Shown: positions 40,245 to 52,385 of the stretch, one piece after another
How positions within the stretch are numbered: the stretch's first letter is position 1
Layout of the letters: each line of letters begins with the position of its first letter
Assembly: GCA_018417955.1 (NCBI GenBank)
Contig: JACTVC010000005.1
Coordinates: forward strand, 868,001 to 932,000
Length of the DNA stretch: 64,000 bases
Source: Laccaria trichodermophora
Taxonomy: Eukaryota > Basidiomycota > Agaricomycetes > Agaricales > Hydnangiaceae
Direction: 5' to 3'
The notes under the pieces: model-generated
The model's input: the letters and a program-made list of their open reading frames with translations, nothing else
Database searches by the model: none
Told to the model about the DNA's origin: nothing
Program-made: the position numbers and the translations under genes

Positions 40245-42941
40245 ATGGAGTCGCAGCGAACAGAACCACTTTCCATAGAATCATTGCTGCAGAAGCAGCG
40301 TGAAGAGAAAGAGGCGGCGTCAAAGGTGCGTGATATCACTTCGCCTATCTCGTGCCGTGCTCATGATCAAATTTAGCCCAAATTTCTTTCTAAAGAGGAG
40401 CGAGCGAAGCTTGCCATAGCAAAGCGAGCTCAAGAAATACGAGAACAAAAGGAAAAGGACGAACTGTCCAAACGGGACCGTGAAGTGTTGGAACGCGAGG
40501 CAAGCGAACTCTCCCTTCGAGAAAGAAGCCAACCAAGCAGGCATGGCGACCGCTATGGCAGACGAGATCGGGATAGAGACGGACACCGTGGGGGACGACA
40601 GCCCCCTCCACCCCACGCCCAAGACGACCGCCGTCCTCCCCGCGATGGATACCAGAATGTACCTACAGGTCCTCGTGCAGACCGCGGTAAAAACCCTTCC
40701 CATTCCGGAGCGCCGTCGTCTTCCATGCCTCCTCCTCCAGGACCCAGTTCATCAAATAATACTACGTCAGAGCCTACGAGTACCTATGTTCCTCCCATGA
40801 CCGAGAACGATCTTACAGCCATCCGATCCCGCTACCTCGGCGTTGACAAAAAGAAGCGCAAGATTCGGAAGATGAATGACCGAAAGTTCGTCTTTGACTG
40901 GGACACTCAGGACGACACGTTCGCGGATGATTCGCCCGTTGCTGTTGGGAGCAATAGGCAAGGTGCACAAGTTATGTTTGGCAGGGGCCGCCTTGCGGGC
41001 ATGGATGATGGTGGTGGGAGTGGTCCTCGCAAGATTTCTGGGAATGGACCTGTGGAAACACACCTGGCAGATGCTATGGAACGCAGAAAGGCTGCCAAGG
41101 CCGGGTTCGATGACAGACATTGGACAGATAAGCCCCTCGATGAAATGAAAGAGCGTGATTGGCGTATATTTCGGGAAGATTTCAGCATTTCAGCAAGAGG
41201 TATGTGTTTTATTTGTCAAACGTGCGTAATGCTGATTCTCTGCATCGAGGTGGCTCTATCCCTCATCCGCTTCGTTCATGGACGGAGTCTGCTATTCCTC
41301 AACCTATCCTAGACTGCATCGAGCAAATTGGCTACAAGGAGCCTTCGCCCATTCAAAGGCAGGCAATCCCAATTGGCTTGCTAAACCGTGACATCATCGG
41401 TATAGCTGAAACGGGTTCGTTCCATCTCTTGTGGTTACAATGTGTGCTCATCCAGCCTATAGGTTCCGGAAAAACGGCTGCCTTTGTTATTCCCATGCTG
41501 TCCTTTATCTCGGGCTTGCCACCGTTTACGGACGATATTCGGCATCTTGGCCCATATGCTTTGATCATGGCGCCCACTCGTGAGTTGGCTCAGCAGATCG
41601 AAAGCGAAGCACGCAAGTTCGCGTCACCCCTTGGCTTCAAGTGTGTGTCTATCGTCGGAGGAGTATGTTGATTTTAGTTATCTACTTAGTCAAGATTCTG
41701 ACATTGGCTTTAGAGAGCCGTAGAAGAACAGCAGTTCAACCTACGAGAGGGTGCAGAGATTATTATTGCAACCCCTGGCCGTCTCAAAGATGTCATTGAG
41801 AGACACGTGCTTGTTCTTTCTCAGTGTCGCTATGTCGTCATGGATGAAGCTGACCGAATGGTGCATCTTGGCTTTGAAGCGGATCTTACATTTATTCTAG
41901 ATGCCCTTCCGTCAGAAACCATGCAGGGAGAGGACCTTGGAGAGCAAATGGATGTGGACGGGGAAACTATGATCAAGAAGGGCCGAACGCGTGTCACGAC
42001 GTTGTTTTCGGCTACTATGCCTGCCGCAGTTGAACGCTTAGCTAGAAAGTATCTCAAAAAACCTGCGGTGATCACTATTGGCGAGGCCGGTCGGGCCGTG
42101 GATACAGTCGAGCAGCGCGTTGAATTCGTTAGTGGTGACGAGAAGAAGAAGTAAGCTGCTCGTTTACATTGGTCATTATACTACTGACGTATCTACAGAC
42201 AGAAACTGCTCGAGATCCTCAACAGTGGACAGTACGCATCTCCAATTATTGTGTTTGTCAATCAGAAGAAGACTGCAGACATGGTTGCCAAGGATCTCTC
42301 GCGCGCTGGTGTATGTGGCGAATCGCCTTGGCTCTTTTTTATGTTTTGCCGAGTTAACATCTCAATTTAGTGGAACGCCGCCACGCTGCATTCGGGCAAA
42401 AACCAAGAACAGCGAGAGGCCTCATTGCAATCGTTGCGCAATGGTGAATCGGATGTGCTTGTTGCTACTGACCTTGCAGGACGGGGTATCGACGTTCAAG
42501 ATGTGAGCCTTGTCATCAACTTTCAAATGGCAAACACGATTGAAGCCTACGTGCATCGTATCGGTGAGTCCCTCATGGATGAAAAATGTAGATTGATGAT
42601 TTTTATGGATACTTTTAGGACGCACGGGTCGTGCTGGAAAGCTTGGCACTGCCATCACGTTCCTCACGAACGACGATGACGAAGTCATGTGGGTTGATGT
42701 TTCAACTTCTTTCTTTGGCTGGGTTAACGTCTATCTTTTGCTATCTCTCCGATCAGGTACGACCTCAAGCAAGGTACGTTCCTAGACCGGGGAAAGTAGG
42801 GTCAATACTGACTATAGCGATACAGAAATCTCCAAGAGCCCTGTATCGAAAGTGCCTGCGGAGCTGGCGAAGCACGAGGCGGCACAACACAAAGTATCGC
42901 GGGAGATGAAGAGGAAACGGGAAGCTGATGATCTTGGGTGA
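40245..42941 (+). CDS. PRP28: DEAD-box pre-mRNA splicing helicase Prp28 (DDX23)
   Basis: ATP-dependent RNA helicase that exchanges U1 for U6 at the 5' splice site. The N-terminus starts [20 protein letters not shown] and contains an Arg/Asp/Gly-rich stretch, a Pro-rich linker and the Prp28-specific [19 protein letters not shown]. The helicase core then reads [18 protein letters not shown] (Q motif), [17 protein letters not shown] (I), [12 protein letters not shown] (Ia), [28 protein letters not shown] (II, DEAD), [14 protein letters not shown] (III), [16 protein letters not shown] (IV), [22 protein letters not shown] (V) and [13 protein letters not shown] (VI). The end is basic ([10 protein letters not shown]). 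Several short introns lie in the core, one splitting the Gly codons of motif I. Roughly 700 residues, as usual for the family. Confidence 0.96.
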
Positions 42942-43144
42942 TTTGTGGCAGAAATAGCGCCATTGAGACCATGTGATGTAGATTAGATTTTAAATCTAGT
43001 CCGAGCGGCAACGGACAGTCAGCCGGCGCGGCAAAATGCAGCCGAGGGATTGGAGCAGCCACTGGCGAGTGGCAGCCAAGTGGCGCGCAGGCTTTGGCAG
43101 ACAACATCGGTCATCTTTGCTTATGCCCGTCGCTACTTGTAGTG

Positions 43145-45599
43145 ATGAATTTCAAGAAATTCGGCCCTGCCTCCTCTCTCCCACATCTATCTTCCGCTCT
43201 CTCAGCTAGTCTTCCCGTCGCAATGCTATCCGCGGTCAGTATACTGAATAATTCATTCATTCAATACTAATTATATCAACGTCTCAGACTGACCTGCCTG
43301 ACCCCGTCCGCTCTTCCCGTTTCCCCTTCATTCGGAAGCCAAGCTTTAATATGGACGATCCAAAGCACGGTCCTCTCCATGATTTAAAGCGTTTTCTCAA
43401 CCACCATATCCCTCATCATCACAACCATCCTCCTCACTCAAACCCACATACCCCTGTCACTCCCCGACACAGAGATTCCGTCAACGATACTCCTACCGAT
43501 AGCCATAACCCGGTCTCTGCCATCAAACAGAGCAAGGACCGAACCACCCCTTCCCCCTCTAGTTCGAAGCTCAGCTCAAACACAACAGACTCTTCGTCTG
43601 ACAATAGTCACCACAACCACCACCACCACCATCATCACCAACAGAAACCCACAAAACATCCTTCTTCTTCTTCAATCCGTCACTCCCCTTCACCACACCC
43701 CATCGTTTCCTTGCAAGATGCCACCCATGCCCACCTCTCAAAAAAGTATGGCAAGTGGGGCCGTGTACTTGGAAGCGGTGCTGGCGGTACCGTAAGGCTC
43801 ATCAAAGCTAGCAGTAAAAGTGGAGGCACTGTCTATGCTGTCAAGGAGTTTCGTCCAAAGCGCGCTGGTGAGAGCGAGAAGGAGTATCAGAAAAAGGTTA
43901 CTGCAGAGTTTTGCGTTGGCTCCACTCTGAAGCATCTCAACATCATTAACACCGTGGACATCGTTTCTGATAATGGCCACTATTATGAAGTGAGTTTCCC
44001 CTGTCCCCCTTTACTCTGACGTATCTGACGCATTTCAAGGTTATGGAGTACGCCCCGTTCGATCTCTTTTCCGTTGTCATGTCAGGAAAAATGTGTCGTC
44101 CCGAAATTTACTGCGTATTTCGTCAAATATGTGATGGTGTCGAATATCTTCACGAGATGGGTTTGGCACATCGCGATCTCAAGCTCGACAACTGCGTTAT
44201 GACCACGGAAAACGTCGTCAAGCTAATAGACTTTGGAACAGCGACCGTCTTCCATTATCCAGGCAAGGCTCACACTCCTGCTTCCGGCATCGTTGGAAGC
44301 GATCCCTACCTTGCTCCCGAAGTTTTGAACAAGGATTCATACGATCCCAGAAAAACCGATGTCTGGAGCTGCGCCATTATTTTCTTGTGCATGGTCCTCA
44401 GGCGATTCCCTTGGAAAATTCCCGACTCAAAAACCGACCCAAGCTTCAAAGCCTTTGTCGCTGCACACCCTGATCTGTCTGTCAAGCCGCCGCCCAGAGC
44501 TACTAAAGATCGGGATCAAAAGCAGGAAGGCTTTGATCTAGCCGACCAGGGTCGTAAGCTCCCTGCTCGTGGCCTCACTATGCCCCCACATGAAACTGGT
44601 CGGCTACCTCAGCAGGAAAGAGCTTTGAGTACGGGCGCGCTCGATCCTGTATCTTCCAGCAGCAACAGCACGTCATCTGCCGCATCAATATTCACGCAAG
44701 CGACCGATCCCGAGTCCGAGGCTACCGCAAACACCGAACCGCCTTCGCGCTATGCAAGCAACAACGCTGGCGTCAAGCTCGTCACCGTCGCAGATGATTC
44801 CGAAGAGGAGGACGTTCAAAAGAAGAACTTTAGGGATACATTGCGCGGTTCTCCACACCCAACTTCTCGCAGCTCCGCGACGCTTCCCCTGCCCCAGAAG
44901 CTTAGACAGACGGAGAGTCCAGAAGAAATGGATGCCTCTGTTCTCACTTTTGCCAGACCAGGAACGTCGACAGAGTCTTTGCCCGTCAGGTCACTCACAC
45001 CTTGTGATGAAGATGACCTTCTGACACCTCGCCCCAAAGTGGCACCATCCACCCCTGTCACGGCCAAGCAGCGCAAGTCATCGCCTCCATCATCATATCA
45101 CAGTGAGAGAGAATCCTTCCCTTCAACTGGTGACCGTCCAGTTGTCGTCGTTCAGGAGCCAGAAGAGGAAGAAATGCGGGCGGCTACCGTGGAATCTACG
45201 CCGTCTAAACAGCGTCCACGTTCTGACAGCGTCACTACATACCACGGAGGAGGCGCCGAGTCAATTTTCCGTCTCCTTCCACGCGAAACTCGACCTGCAT
45301 TACGTCGCATGCTTTTTGTCGAGCCATCTTCACGGTGCACGCTTACTGATTTGCTGAAAGGCAAGGGCAAAACAAGTGGACTACTTTGTGGGTGCCAGAT
45401 AGACAAGACCAAGGCGACTGGTTTCGATTCCCCTCCAGGGGGACACTGCGTGGATCATGACGAGTGTGATCCCGATGAGGAGGATGACGGCGACGAGTGG
45501 TTAAAGTCGATCGTGACCTGTACGGGGTATGGAGTGCCGCAGCATACCCATATCAAAGTCACTGTTGATGAGAAGCAAACGAAGCGCAAGTTCTTCTAG
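43145..45599 (+). CDS. Ser/Thr protein kinase, Hal4/Sat4-like
   Basis: Exons 43145-43234, 43288-43989 and 44040-45599 sum to 2352 nt, 783 aa. The start [20 protein letters not shown] was chosen because it continues in frame through a 53-nt intron to the larger exon; starting at the ATG of 43351 would discard this conserved-looking lead. A His/Ser/Pro-rich region includes ten-residue His runs. The kinase domain has the glycine loop [17 protein letters not shown], the lysine motif [11 protein letters not shown], the catalytic loop [12 protein letters not shown], the DFG motif [15 protein letters not shown] and [11 protein letters not shown], followed by a long insert (44450-45240). The C-terminal [21 protein letters not shown] resembles fungal Hal4/Hal5 kinases that regulate nutrient and ion transporters. 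Which paralog is uncertain. Confidence 0.9.
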
Positions 45600-46730
45600 T
45601 TCCCACCCACCTTGCAAATGGCGTTCTTATTCGCCCAGCCATTCCTTTATGTTCCTTTTTTCTTTCTTTTTTGATTATCTTTCAGCATTACATTCCCATA
45701 TATAAACGTTATATCTATCCCCTCCCCATAGAGTTCTGATCCTTTGCGCTTGTCACGTTATGCCTTTTCTTCCTACATTCTCGCGATTTTCGTTCGCAAA
45801 AGGTTTAATACTGATTCGGACAGCTCAAAGGCCTGTATATAACCTATCAAATACGGAGAAAATGTATTAATCCTATGAAATGAAATGAAAGTTAGTGATC
45901 TGGGAAAAGAAGAAAAAAATATCGAGCAGCATAGAGTACAAGTTATTCAAAGATACAGTCATCTGACACAAACATTTTTATTGACTGAATCGCATCCCTC
46001 ACACATCGACTTCTCAAAAACTGAATTGTACAAAAACTGATGAAGTATTTACACTACAAAACTTAGTACTTAAAAACTTGCTATCTTGCCAACTTGTCGA
46101 GGACTGCTTTTTTCGGTTGAAACAGCGTCAACACCATTCAATGACACAGTCACAGGTTACTTGATTGGGATATGGCATCAAGATTTGGTTTAACTTACAT
46201 CTGAGAAATATCTTCCTCAAGGGACTCATGTTAGTAAACCCAGAGTTCTCAAGTATCGAACAGAGGTCATCCATGCATTTTAGGCTGTCAGCTGAGGCGA
46301 GGCGGAGGAACGATTTTCATTTGACGAGTAAACCCAATTCGGATATGTCACAAACTTTGTCACATTTGGTAACCCATCCGAGTCTCAACGTTGTTTCACA
46401 CCTTTTCCTTGCTGACAGTCCCTACAAGCCCCTACACTCTAGATAAATTTTGATTATTGTACCCTATGTAGCTTGTATTGGAGGACTGTCAAAATAAATC
46501 TCAGTCTTCATAAGGTTGTTGCCAGATCAGTGTAATGGAATTGTTAAAGCCTTATCAAAACCAATGGATAGAGCTTTTAAGGAGCTCAAGAGAGGCTATT
46601 GCTTCAAAAAAGCACAGTCATAATGATATAGTATTCCCTTACAATGATGTAAAATTGCTAAGAGATGCAAGCAAAAATGGTAAAGTAAGACTGTTTTGTG
46701 TCATTGACCAGTTGATGACTGTATAGATTA
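45600..46730. other. Long gene-free AT-rich spacer
   Basis: About 1.13 kb with no supported gene, much longer than most spacers here. After 45600 there is 3'-UTR-like T-rich sequence. From about 45830 on the sequence is AT-rich. Short open frames (46165-46446, 46535-46726) lack any recognisable motif and their codon use looks unlike neighbours. I see no terminal repeats, tRNA or intact transposase. It could be an eroded mobile-element remnant or a non-coding RNA locus. Confidence 0.45.
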
Positions 46731-48511
46731 TTACAACTCGTCTCGGTGTGGATCGAACTTTTGCTGTTGTTTTTTCTCGTCCTTGCCTTTCCCCTTTGGA
46801 GGCCCCGTCCCTTTGGCAGTGACAACTTCCGCCTGGACATCGTACCCTGCCGCTCGAAGCGCTTCCACCAAACGATCAGCACCCTCGACCTGAAGATCCT
46901 CAGGGTCATCCAGCAGCTCAACAATGATCTCATCTTTGCTCGCGCCCTTTTTTTGTGTCCCTTTGGATGCCATAAAAACTTCCAAGGTTTTCTGCAGTAA
47001 ATCATTGTAAACGTCTTCTTTCGTTCTGCCAGTGCTCTGATCGGCGGCGCTGTTTCCCTTCTCCTTGGGAGGCGCAGCGGGGAGAACAGTCTTGCGGCGG
47101 GGTACCTTGAGAGGGTGGTCAGCCGTCGGAAGATCTACTGGTCCCTCGGGTGTGGTGTCGACGACTTCGCGACACCGAATCTGAGCTTCCTCGCCGGCGT
47201 CGCGTGAAGACTTGAAGCCTGGTTCACCGCAAAGACGGGGTGTGTGGATGACCAAGACGTATGAGCATGTTTTAGCTTCCTTGACGAAGAGAATGTGGTC
47301 AGTCATGACCATCGAGCAGTGAAACTGCAATAAATAAATAAAGGTCGTTAGCGGACCAATTGAAATAAAGGATGCTTAGGACCAACCTGGACTTCAACTT
47401 CACGACTTTTGCCAGTCTTGTCACAAGTGGTACCGTCGCCCCACCTTTGAACGAGGTATCGCGATCCCGCGGTACGGGCGAGTTCTAGGTTGGCCGCTTC
47501 GGCATTTTGCTCCGCAATAGATAAATCAGCTCCATTTTCTGTGGATTTCGGGGATCGGCCGAGTGTATATGACTCCCACTGGCGAACATGTTGAGAAGAT
47601 GGTCAACGCTTATGAACTTGACGTCATTACCTCGGGATCCTCTTCAGGCTTGTAAGCGCCCGCTATCAAAAGATTGTGTTAGCTTTATCTTTGGGAGCAA
47701 ATGACAACGAGGGTGACAAATGAAGGATCTTTCGAGAGAACAAGATACAGCGACTGGAAAATGGGTGAGAAAAGAAAGGAAGGTTCTTATATCCGACGGT
47801 ATGGCAGGACGGCCCAAGAAGGAAAAGATAGCACGCTTACCCGGAATTCGGGAGTGGGGTGGTATCAATTCCTTGAACTGACGGATTTCTTGATTGTGAC
47901 AGTACGAATAAGTAAACCAGCCCTGACGGTGCTATGTGGAGGAGGATTAGGTTCAGACGGCATTTTTGTAAGAAAAGGACACAAACGTAAAGGCACGTCC
48001 CAGAAAGTGGTTGTAGCAGGGACCAACTTCTTGCGGGCGTCACTCCAATGTCTAGGTCATCCTCTTCGAGTGATGGAATATTGTCCAATGGGTGGGGTAT
48101 CAGACAGAGATATGAGTCTCGAGGTCCCATTTTCATATGTTCAAGAGTGTAATTGACGGTTTCCATGGGCGGAGTCTAGAGGCCAGAATGTAAATTGTGT
48201 TGGACTTCAGGGGGAAAAGCATACCAACTAACTTCAGTCGGGGGTGTGCTGTCTCCGCTGCCAATTTCTTTCCAGTGACCAGGCGTCGAAGAAACGTCAT
48301 CCATGTAGGGCTGATCTAGAAACTCAAGTTCACCCCCACGCAAACCTTCTTTGAGCCATCTCTCCGCTGTCTCGTTCAAGAGTGGGAGACCGTTGAGGAA
48401 AGCGACTCTGAACTTTGGAAAGGCATACGTGTCCTCGGGGAGGGAGTGGAGAAGACGAGCAGACGACAGATGGAGAAAAAGAGCCAATGCAAACAACGAA
48501 TGAAGGTGCAT
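46731..48511 (-). CDS. YOS9: ER quality-control lectin Yos9/OS-9
   Basis: ER-lumenal lectin that recognises trimmed mannose on misfolded glycoproteins and hands them to the Hrd1 ligase for degradation. MHLHSLFALALFLHLSSARL is a signal peptide. The MRH domain begins near YTLEHMKMGPRDSYLCLIP and contains GTCLYHRQGWFTYSYCHNQEIRQF, WGDGTTCDKTGKSREVEVQFHC and SYVLVIHTPRLC; cysteine pairs and the YRQGW/F core are in place. The protein ends HRDEL, a good ER-retention signal of the HDEL/RDEL type. Introns at the codons for PTE|TPPMET and for CLY|HRQG were needed to restore the frame. A Lys/Gln-rich linker precedes the tail. Divergent from the AT-hook gene. Confidence 0.93.
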
Positions 48512-49268
48512 ATCGGTGGCGGCGACGTGGTCGACAGCGAGCCCGATGATTGTTCGTTGTTGACAATAATAATAGATTTAAGGTCCGTCTCCCGAGATTG
48601 GCCAATCAGCGGGTTCGTTCTGGATCGAGATATGATCTACGATCACACAACTAACGGCGCGAAACGGCGATTGGCCGATTCCGGACCGATTGCAAGTTGA
48701 AGCGCACGGTCCCTCGACGACATCGCGCCTACAACCCGCTTAACACGCCCGTTGGCAGCCATGGGCTGAGGACGTTGATCGGCGGTTGAGAGTATTAAAT
48801 CCTGTCGAATGGTGGATTTTTCCGAGCAGGGGACCTGAGGGACGTTGATCAGAATTCTTTCGAATTGTTTCCATGTGCTTTCGACAGGATTGAACAAGTA
48901 TATGTAACCTAGATTAACCTAACCTTGCCTTTTCCATCACAATCTTGAACAATTCGACGTGAGTCCTCGTCCCTAAATTCGGGGTAATTCAGCAACAAAT
49001 TACGTGAGTGTAACCCCCAAAAACTAGGGGTAAATTCCTACGAACTGGAAGATTGCTGGAAGAAAACAATAAAAGGCGTTGCTTTTTTGCTCTGAAATGG
49101 GAAACAAATAGATTTTCAATTTGTTCTATATACGGCATCGAAATTGTTCATTAAAGCCGACTTACCCAACTTTTACCCACTTCCTTTCTCCCTCTTCTCG
49201 AACCAGGTTCACACTTTCACCTTTCCCTCCCCCAGCATCCACTCGAGGATCGCGTCCCTTGTCTTCAA
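48512..49268. other. Divergent intergenic region, YOS9/AT-hook
   Basis: 757 nt with both promoters. Short open frames on either strand have no motif. Sequence is mixed, with a pyrimidine-rich leader just before 49269. I see no tRNA or repeat of note. Confidence 0.45.
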
Positions 49269-49865
49269 ATGTCCACGTCGCCGCGTGATGCCCAAGACGA
49301 GGGTGCCGATAAACTTGACGAGTTGGAGGAACCTCAACCAACAGGAGACGCCGAGGCAGGTAAGCAATCGCTTCCCCGACATCTACATATCTCGTCCGGC
49401 GCGCATTTCTGGTGTCTCTTCCAGTGTTTGAACCGATGAATTTCGATGGAACAATTTCGCTGATTACCGGTATTTGATCCCGTTACTTCTTCGCAGGCAC
49501 TTCAACAGCGACCCCCGCAAAGAGAGGCCGTGGTCGGCCAAAGGGTAGCAGGAATAAGAAATCATTAACGGGTGCAGCCGACGCATCGGCGCCGACGACC
49601 CCTAGGAAGCGCGGTCGTCCTCCCAAGGTCAGATCCATTGCTCTCTTCCAAGACTTTCTCTCAACCACTTTCCCTATCTTTGCAGGAGAAGAAGGATGAG
49701 GATGGAGACGAGCCAGCCCCGAAACGTCCGAGGGGACGACCTCCTAAGAATCCCAAACCTCCAACAAAGGACGGGGAGGCCAGCGGTGCTGGTGGTAGTG
49801 GTGATCCAGAGTCAAGTACAAAGAAGAAGCGCGGGCGACCACCCAAGAACGCTGCGACTACCTAA
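49269..49865 (+). CDS. AT-hook DNA-binding protein
   Basis: Exons 49269-49359, 49497-49627 and 49686-49865 sum to 402 nt, 133 aa. Four AT-hook cores occur at regular spacing: KRGRGRPKGSRNKK, RKRGRPPK, KRPRGRPPKNPK and KKRGRPPKNAATT. The N-terminus is acidic (DEGADKLDELEEPQ). Such proteins bind the minor groove of AT-rich DNA, as HMGA-like architectural factors do, and may act in chromatin. The first intron is unusually long (137 nt). The small size and low complexity make the exact target unpredictable. The 49497-49865 coding region is rich in Pro/Gly/Lys and carries little other sequence. Confidence 0.85.
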
Positions 49866-50299
49866 GGATTTTTGTCGCACTCCATCACGATCCTCCCTAT
49901 TTTTTTTTACCAATGTCCACTATCTCATCTTGATACGCGCCGCTTGCTGGGCAATCGCAGGTAGCTCATGACCGACACGACCAACCGACTCTTTCTCACT
50001 ACACCTCTTTCTTTCTGCCAAGTTTTTTATAATATGGACTTTTTTTGGTTAGCAGTGTTGTTTCTCTCACGTCACTTGTTCGCTTATATTTATTATGTTG
50101 TACGTATGAGCATATTGTTTCAGTTAGAACAGGGTATTTGCGTTGGGCAAACGGTCTTGACCTCGTTCGATGGGTGAAACACCGCGCACGGTCATAATAT
50201 GCACACCTGGGATTAAATGGGATTCATATTCCCATTTCATTTCATCCTTCAAAGCTGCTTCGTTCGCAAGTCAAAGAACCTTGTTCCGTATTTGATCAT
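49866..50299. other. Convergent 3' spacer
   Basis: 434 nt between the stop of the AT-hook gene and the stop of the kynurenine monooxygenase gene. It is T-rich like two facing 3' UTRs. No open frame or repeat is supported. Confidence 0.5.
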
Positions 50300-52155
50300 T
50301 CATTCTACTACCAGAGCCAAGGTCATGCGTGCTATTCGACTGATATATACTCCAATTAGGCCTAACAAGATCGCACCGACCCACCCTACCCCTGCTAAAA
50401 TCCTTGCTTGTCTCGCAGCCTTTTTTTTCGCAGTTGCGTAGCTGATGTCGGGCCGAAATGTGACCATTGTATATAATGGAAGCCACCCTCCTGGTGGTTC
50501 AGAAGGATAGGGTAAAAGTGTCAAAGTGGGAATGAGCGAAGATAACGGGACAATCTGCGGTGAGGTAAGTGAATACAACAAATTGTCGAGATACTTCCGG
50601 AATAAGTAGGTCAATGTAGTGACTGAATGTCGCATCTCCAAGCTGGATTGAGGTGAGCCGAGAACTTTGTGATAAGAAAAGAGACCTCACTAGTTGTCCA
50701 TCGCAAGATCGCAGATAGCAGTGAGGTCCTGGTGGCGGCTCTCGGTGTATCGCTCAAGCGCATTAGCCAAGCGTCCGTCCACGTATTTTTCTCGATTTGT
50801 TTGATCGAGGGGTCTTGTAGATTCCACTCCAAACTCCGCGAAGAACGTGGAGAGGACCCGTACGTCCTCTAGACCGCAATTCAGTCCTTGCCCATAAAAC
50901 GGAACCATAGAATGAGCCGCGTCTCCCAGGAGTATCACTCGGTCCTTATAGTGATACGGGTTCGACTAATAAAACACGTTTGTAAGCTTCAAACAACGCT
51001 TTTGAGATTTGATTGAATTTTTTTTACCTTCGTGCAAATTAGAGGACTCCTTGGATTTTGTGAAAAGTCCTTCAGGAGGGTTTTCTCCCCAATAGCGCGG
51101 GTGGCGTCTGGGAAATTTAATTTAAACCAGGTGAGTATTTTATCGGAGCTATTGAGGCGATCAAGCTCGGCGGTAGGCGCAAATAAAGTGCAGGTAAAGG
51201 ACCTGTCCTGTGTAAAGGGGGTTAATAAAACGAGGCGGATAAGAGGCGACATATCACACTTTATTTGGAAGGGCAATGAGCATGAAGGAAGAACGAGGCC
51301 AAATATGGAGATGATTTGGATCCAGCTGAAATATCGGTTGGCCATCTTCGCCCCGGCCTGGTGGCATTTTCAGCTCCACATATTCATCCCTAATGTACTC
51401 CTGTTGATAGTCCATCCTGAGAGGATACCAATGTCAGAGGAGTGATTGCGGGCTTGGACGGAGTATAATAATACCTTACCACCCTCATCATCTGCCTTCG
51501 GATTATGGAATAGCTTCCGTCTGCGCCAATACAAAAATCAATTTGTATCGAAAAGTCTTTGTGGGAAGAAGAATCTCGAATCGTCATGGATTTGTTTTCA
51601 AAGTCGGCGGATATGACCTTGTGGTTGAAAAATACACGAGCGTTGCTGCAACGCGAGACCTGTTCTAATAATTCTTCATTAAGGAGGGACCTATCGATCG
51701 AATTGATACACTGAGAAAATAAATGCGTGAGGAATGCGGTTGACATAAATGAACGGCACGGAACCCTGTGCTCACTTGGCCATCCCTATCATATAATTGG
51801 CTATCCAATTCCCCTGTTTGTTTGTGAATCATGCGGCCATACATTGGAATGGCCGTCTGCAGAAACGCTCGTGCAGCAGCAGGGTCCACAGCGTCCATGG
51901 CCGCTATCCCGCGATGCGAAATGGCGAGGTTGATGGAACGCTGCTGTGCGGCGGCTTTCGAGGAGGGAAGACGTAAATCTAGAATATATATAGAGTGGGT
52001 CAGGAAAACGACGACTTGTGTGATGCTATCAGCAGCTGACCTGGACGGCCTTCAAAGAGATCGACGCGCCAACCGCGCTTAGCCAACGCTAAAGCAGCGA
52101 GGCAACCGACGGGGCCTGCCCCGACGACAACAGCGTAACGCACAGTCGTTGTCAT
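50300..52155 (-). CDS. BNA4: Kynurenine 3-monooxygenase (KMO)
   Basis: Flavoprotein that hydroxylates kynurenine to 3-hydroxykynurenine, using NADPH and O2, on the outer mitochondrial membrane. The start [28 protein letters not shown] contains the FAD dinucleotide motif GAGPVG. Later blocks are [69 protein letters not shown] and [21 protein letters not shown], the second FAD motif typical of KMO. Near the C-terminus, [28 protein letters not shown] is a membrane anchor as expected. Introns are short; two between about 51440 and 51420 and at 51860-51720 were placed by family fit. It is divergent from kynureninase over 230 bp. Confidence 0.94.
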
Positions 52156-52208
52156 AAAAGAAAATAATAATACTTCGCTGCATGATATCGATGGTAAGCC
52201 GTTGGATT

Positions 52209-52231
52209 CCGAGCATTGCGACATCGCTCGG
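52209..52231. promoter_or_regulatory. Inverted repeat CCGAGC-N11-GCTCGG between KMO and kynureninase
   Basis: CCGAGC at 52209-52214 and its exact inverse GCTCGG at 52226-52231 flank an 11-nt spacer. One base beyond, the outer arms match at 7 of 8 positions. A third GCTCGG occurs at 52316-52321. The site sits in the 230-bp region between the divergent start codons. CGG-type palindromes are typical of fungal Zn2Cys6 factors, so a dimeric regulator is a reasonable guess, but no binding is shown. Confidence 0.5.
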
Positions 52232-52385
52232 GATCGGGTTCCCTTTAAGATCGGCGCTGATCGGCATCGGCCTAATTTAATCTGGCGGCTCAATCTGTGA
52301 TCTTATGTTTTCATTGCTCGGATCCAAACCAGATACATAACTCATCCACACGAAACTTCAGACAATCTCCTTTTTTTGCGCCATT

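Noticed and set aside
46165..46726. Two short open frames in the spacer after the kinase
   Set aside because: No start-context, splice pattern or family resemblance; could arise by chance in AT-rich DNA.
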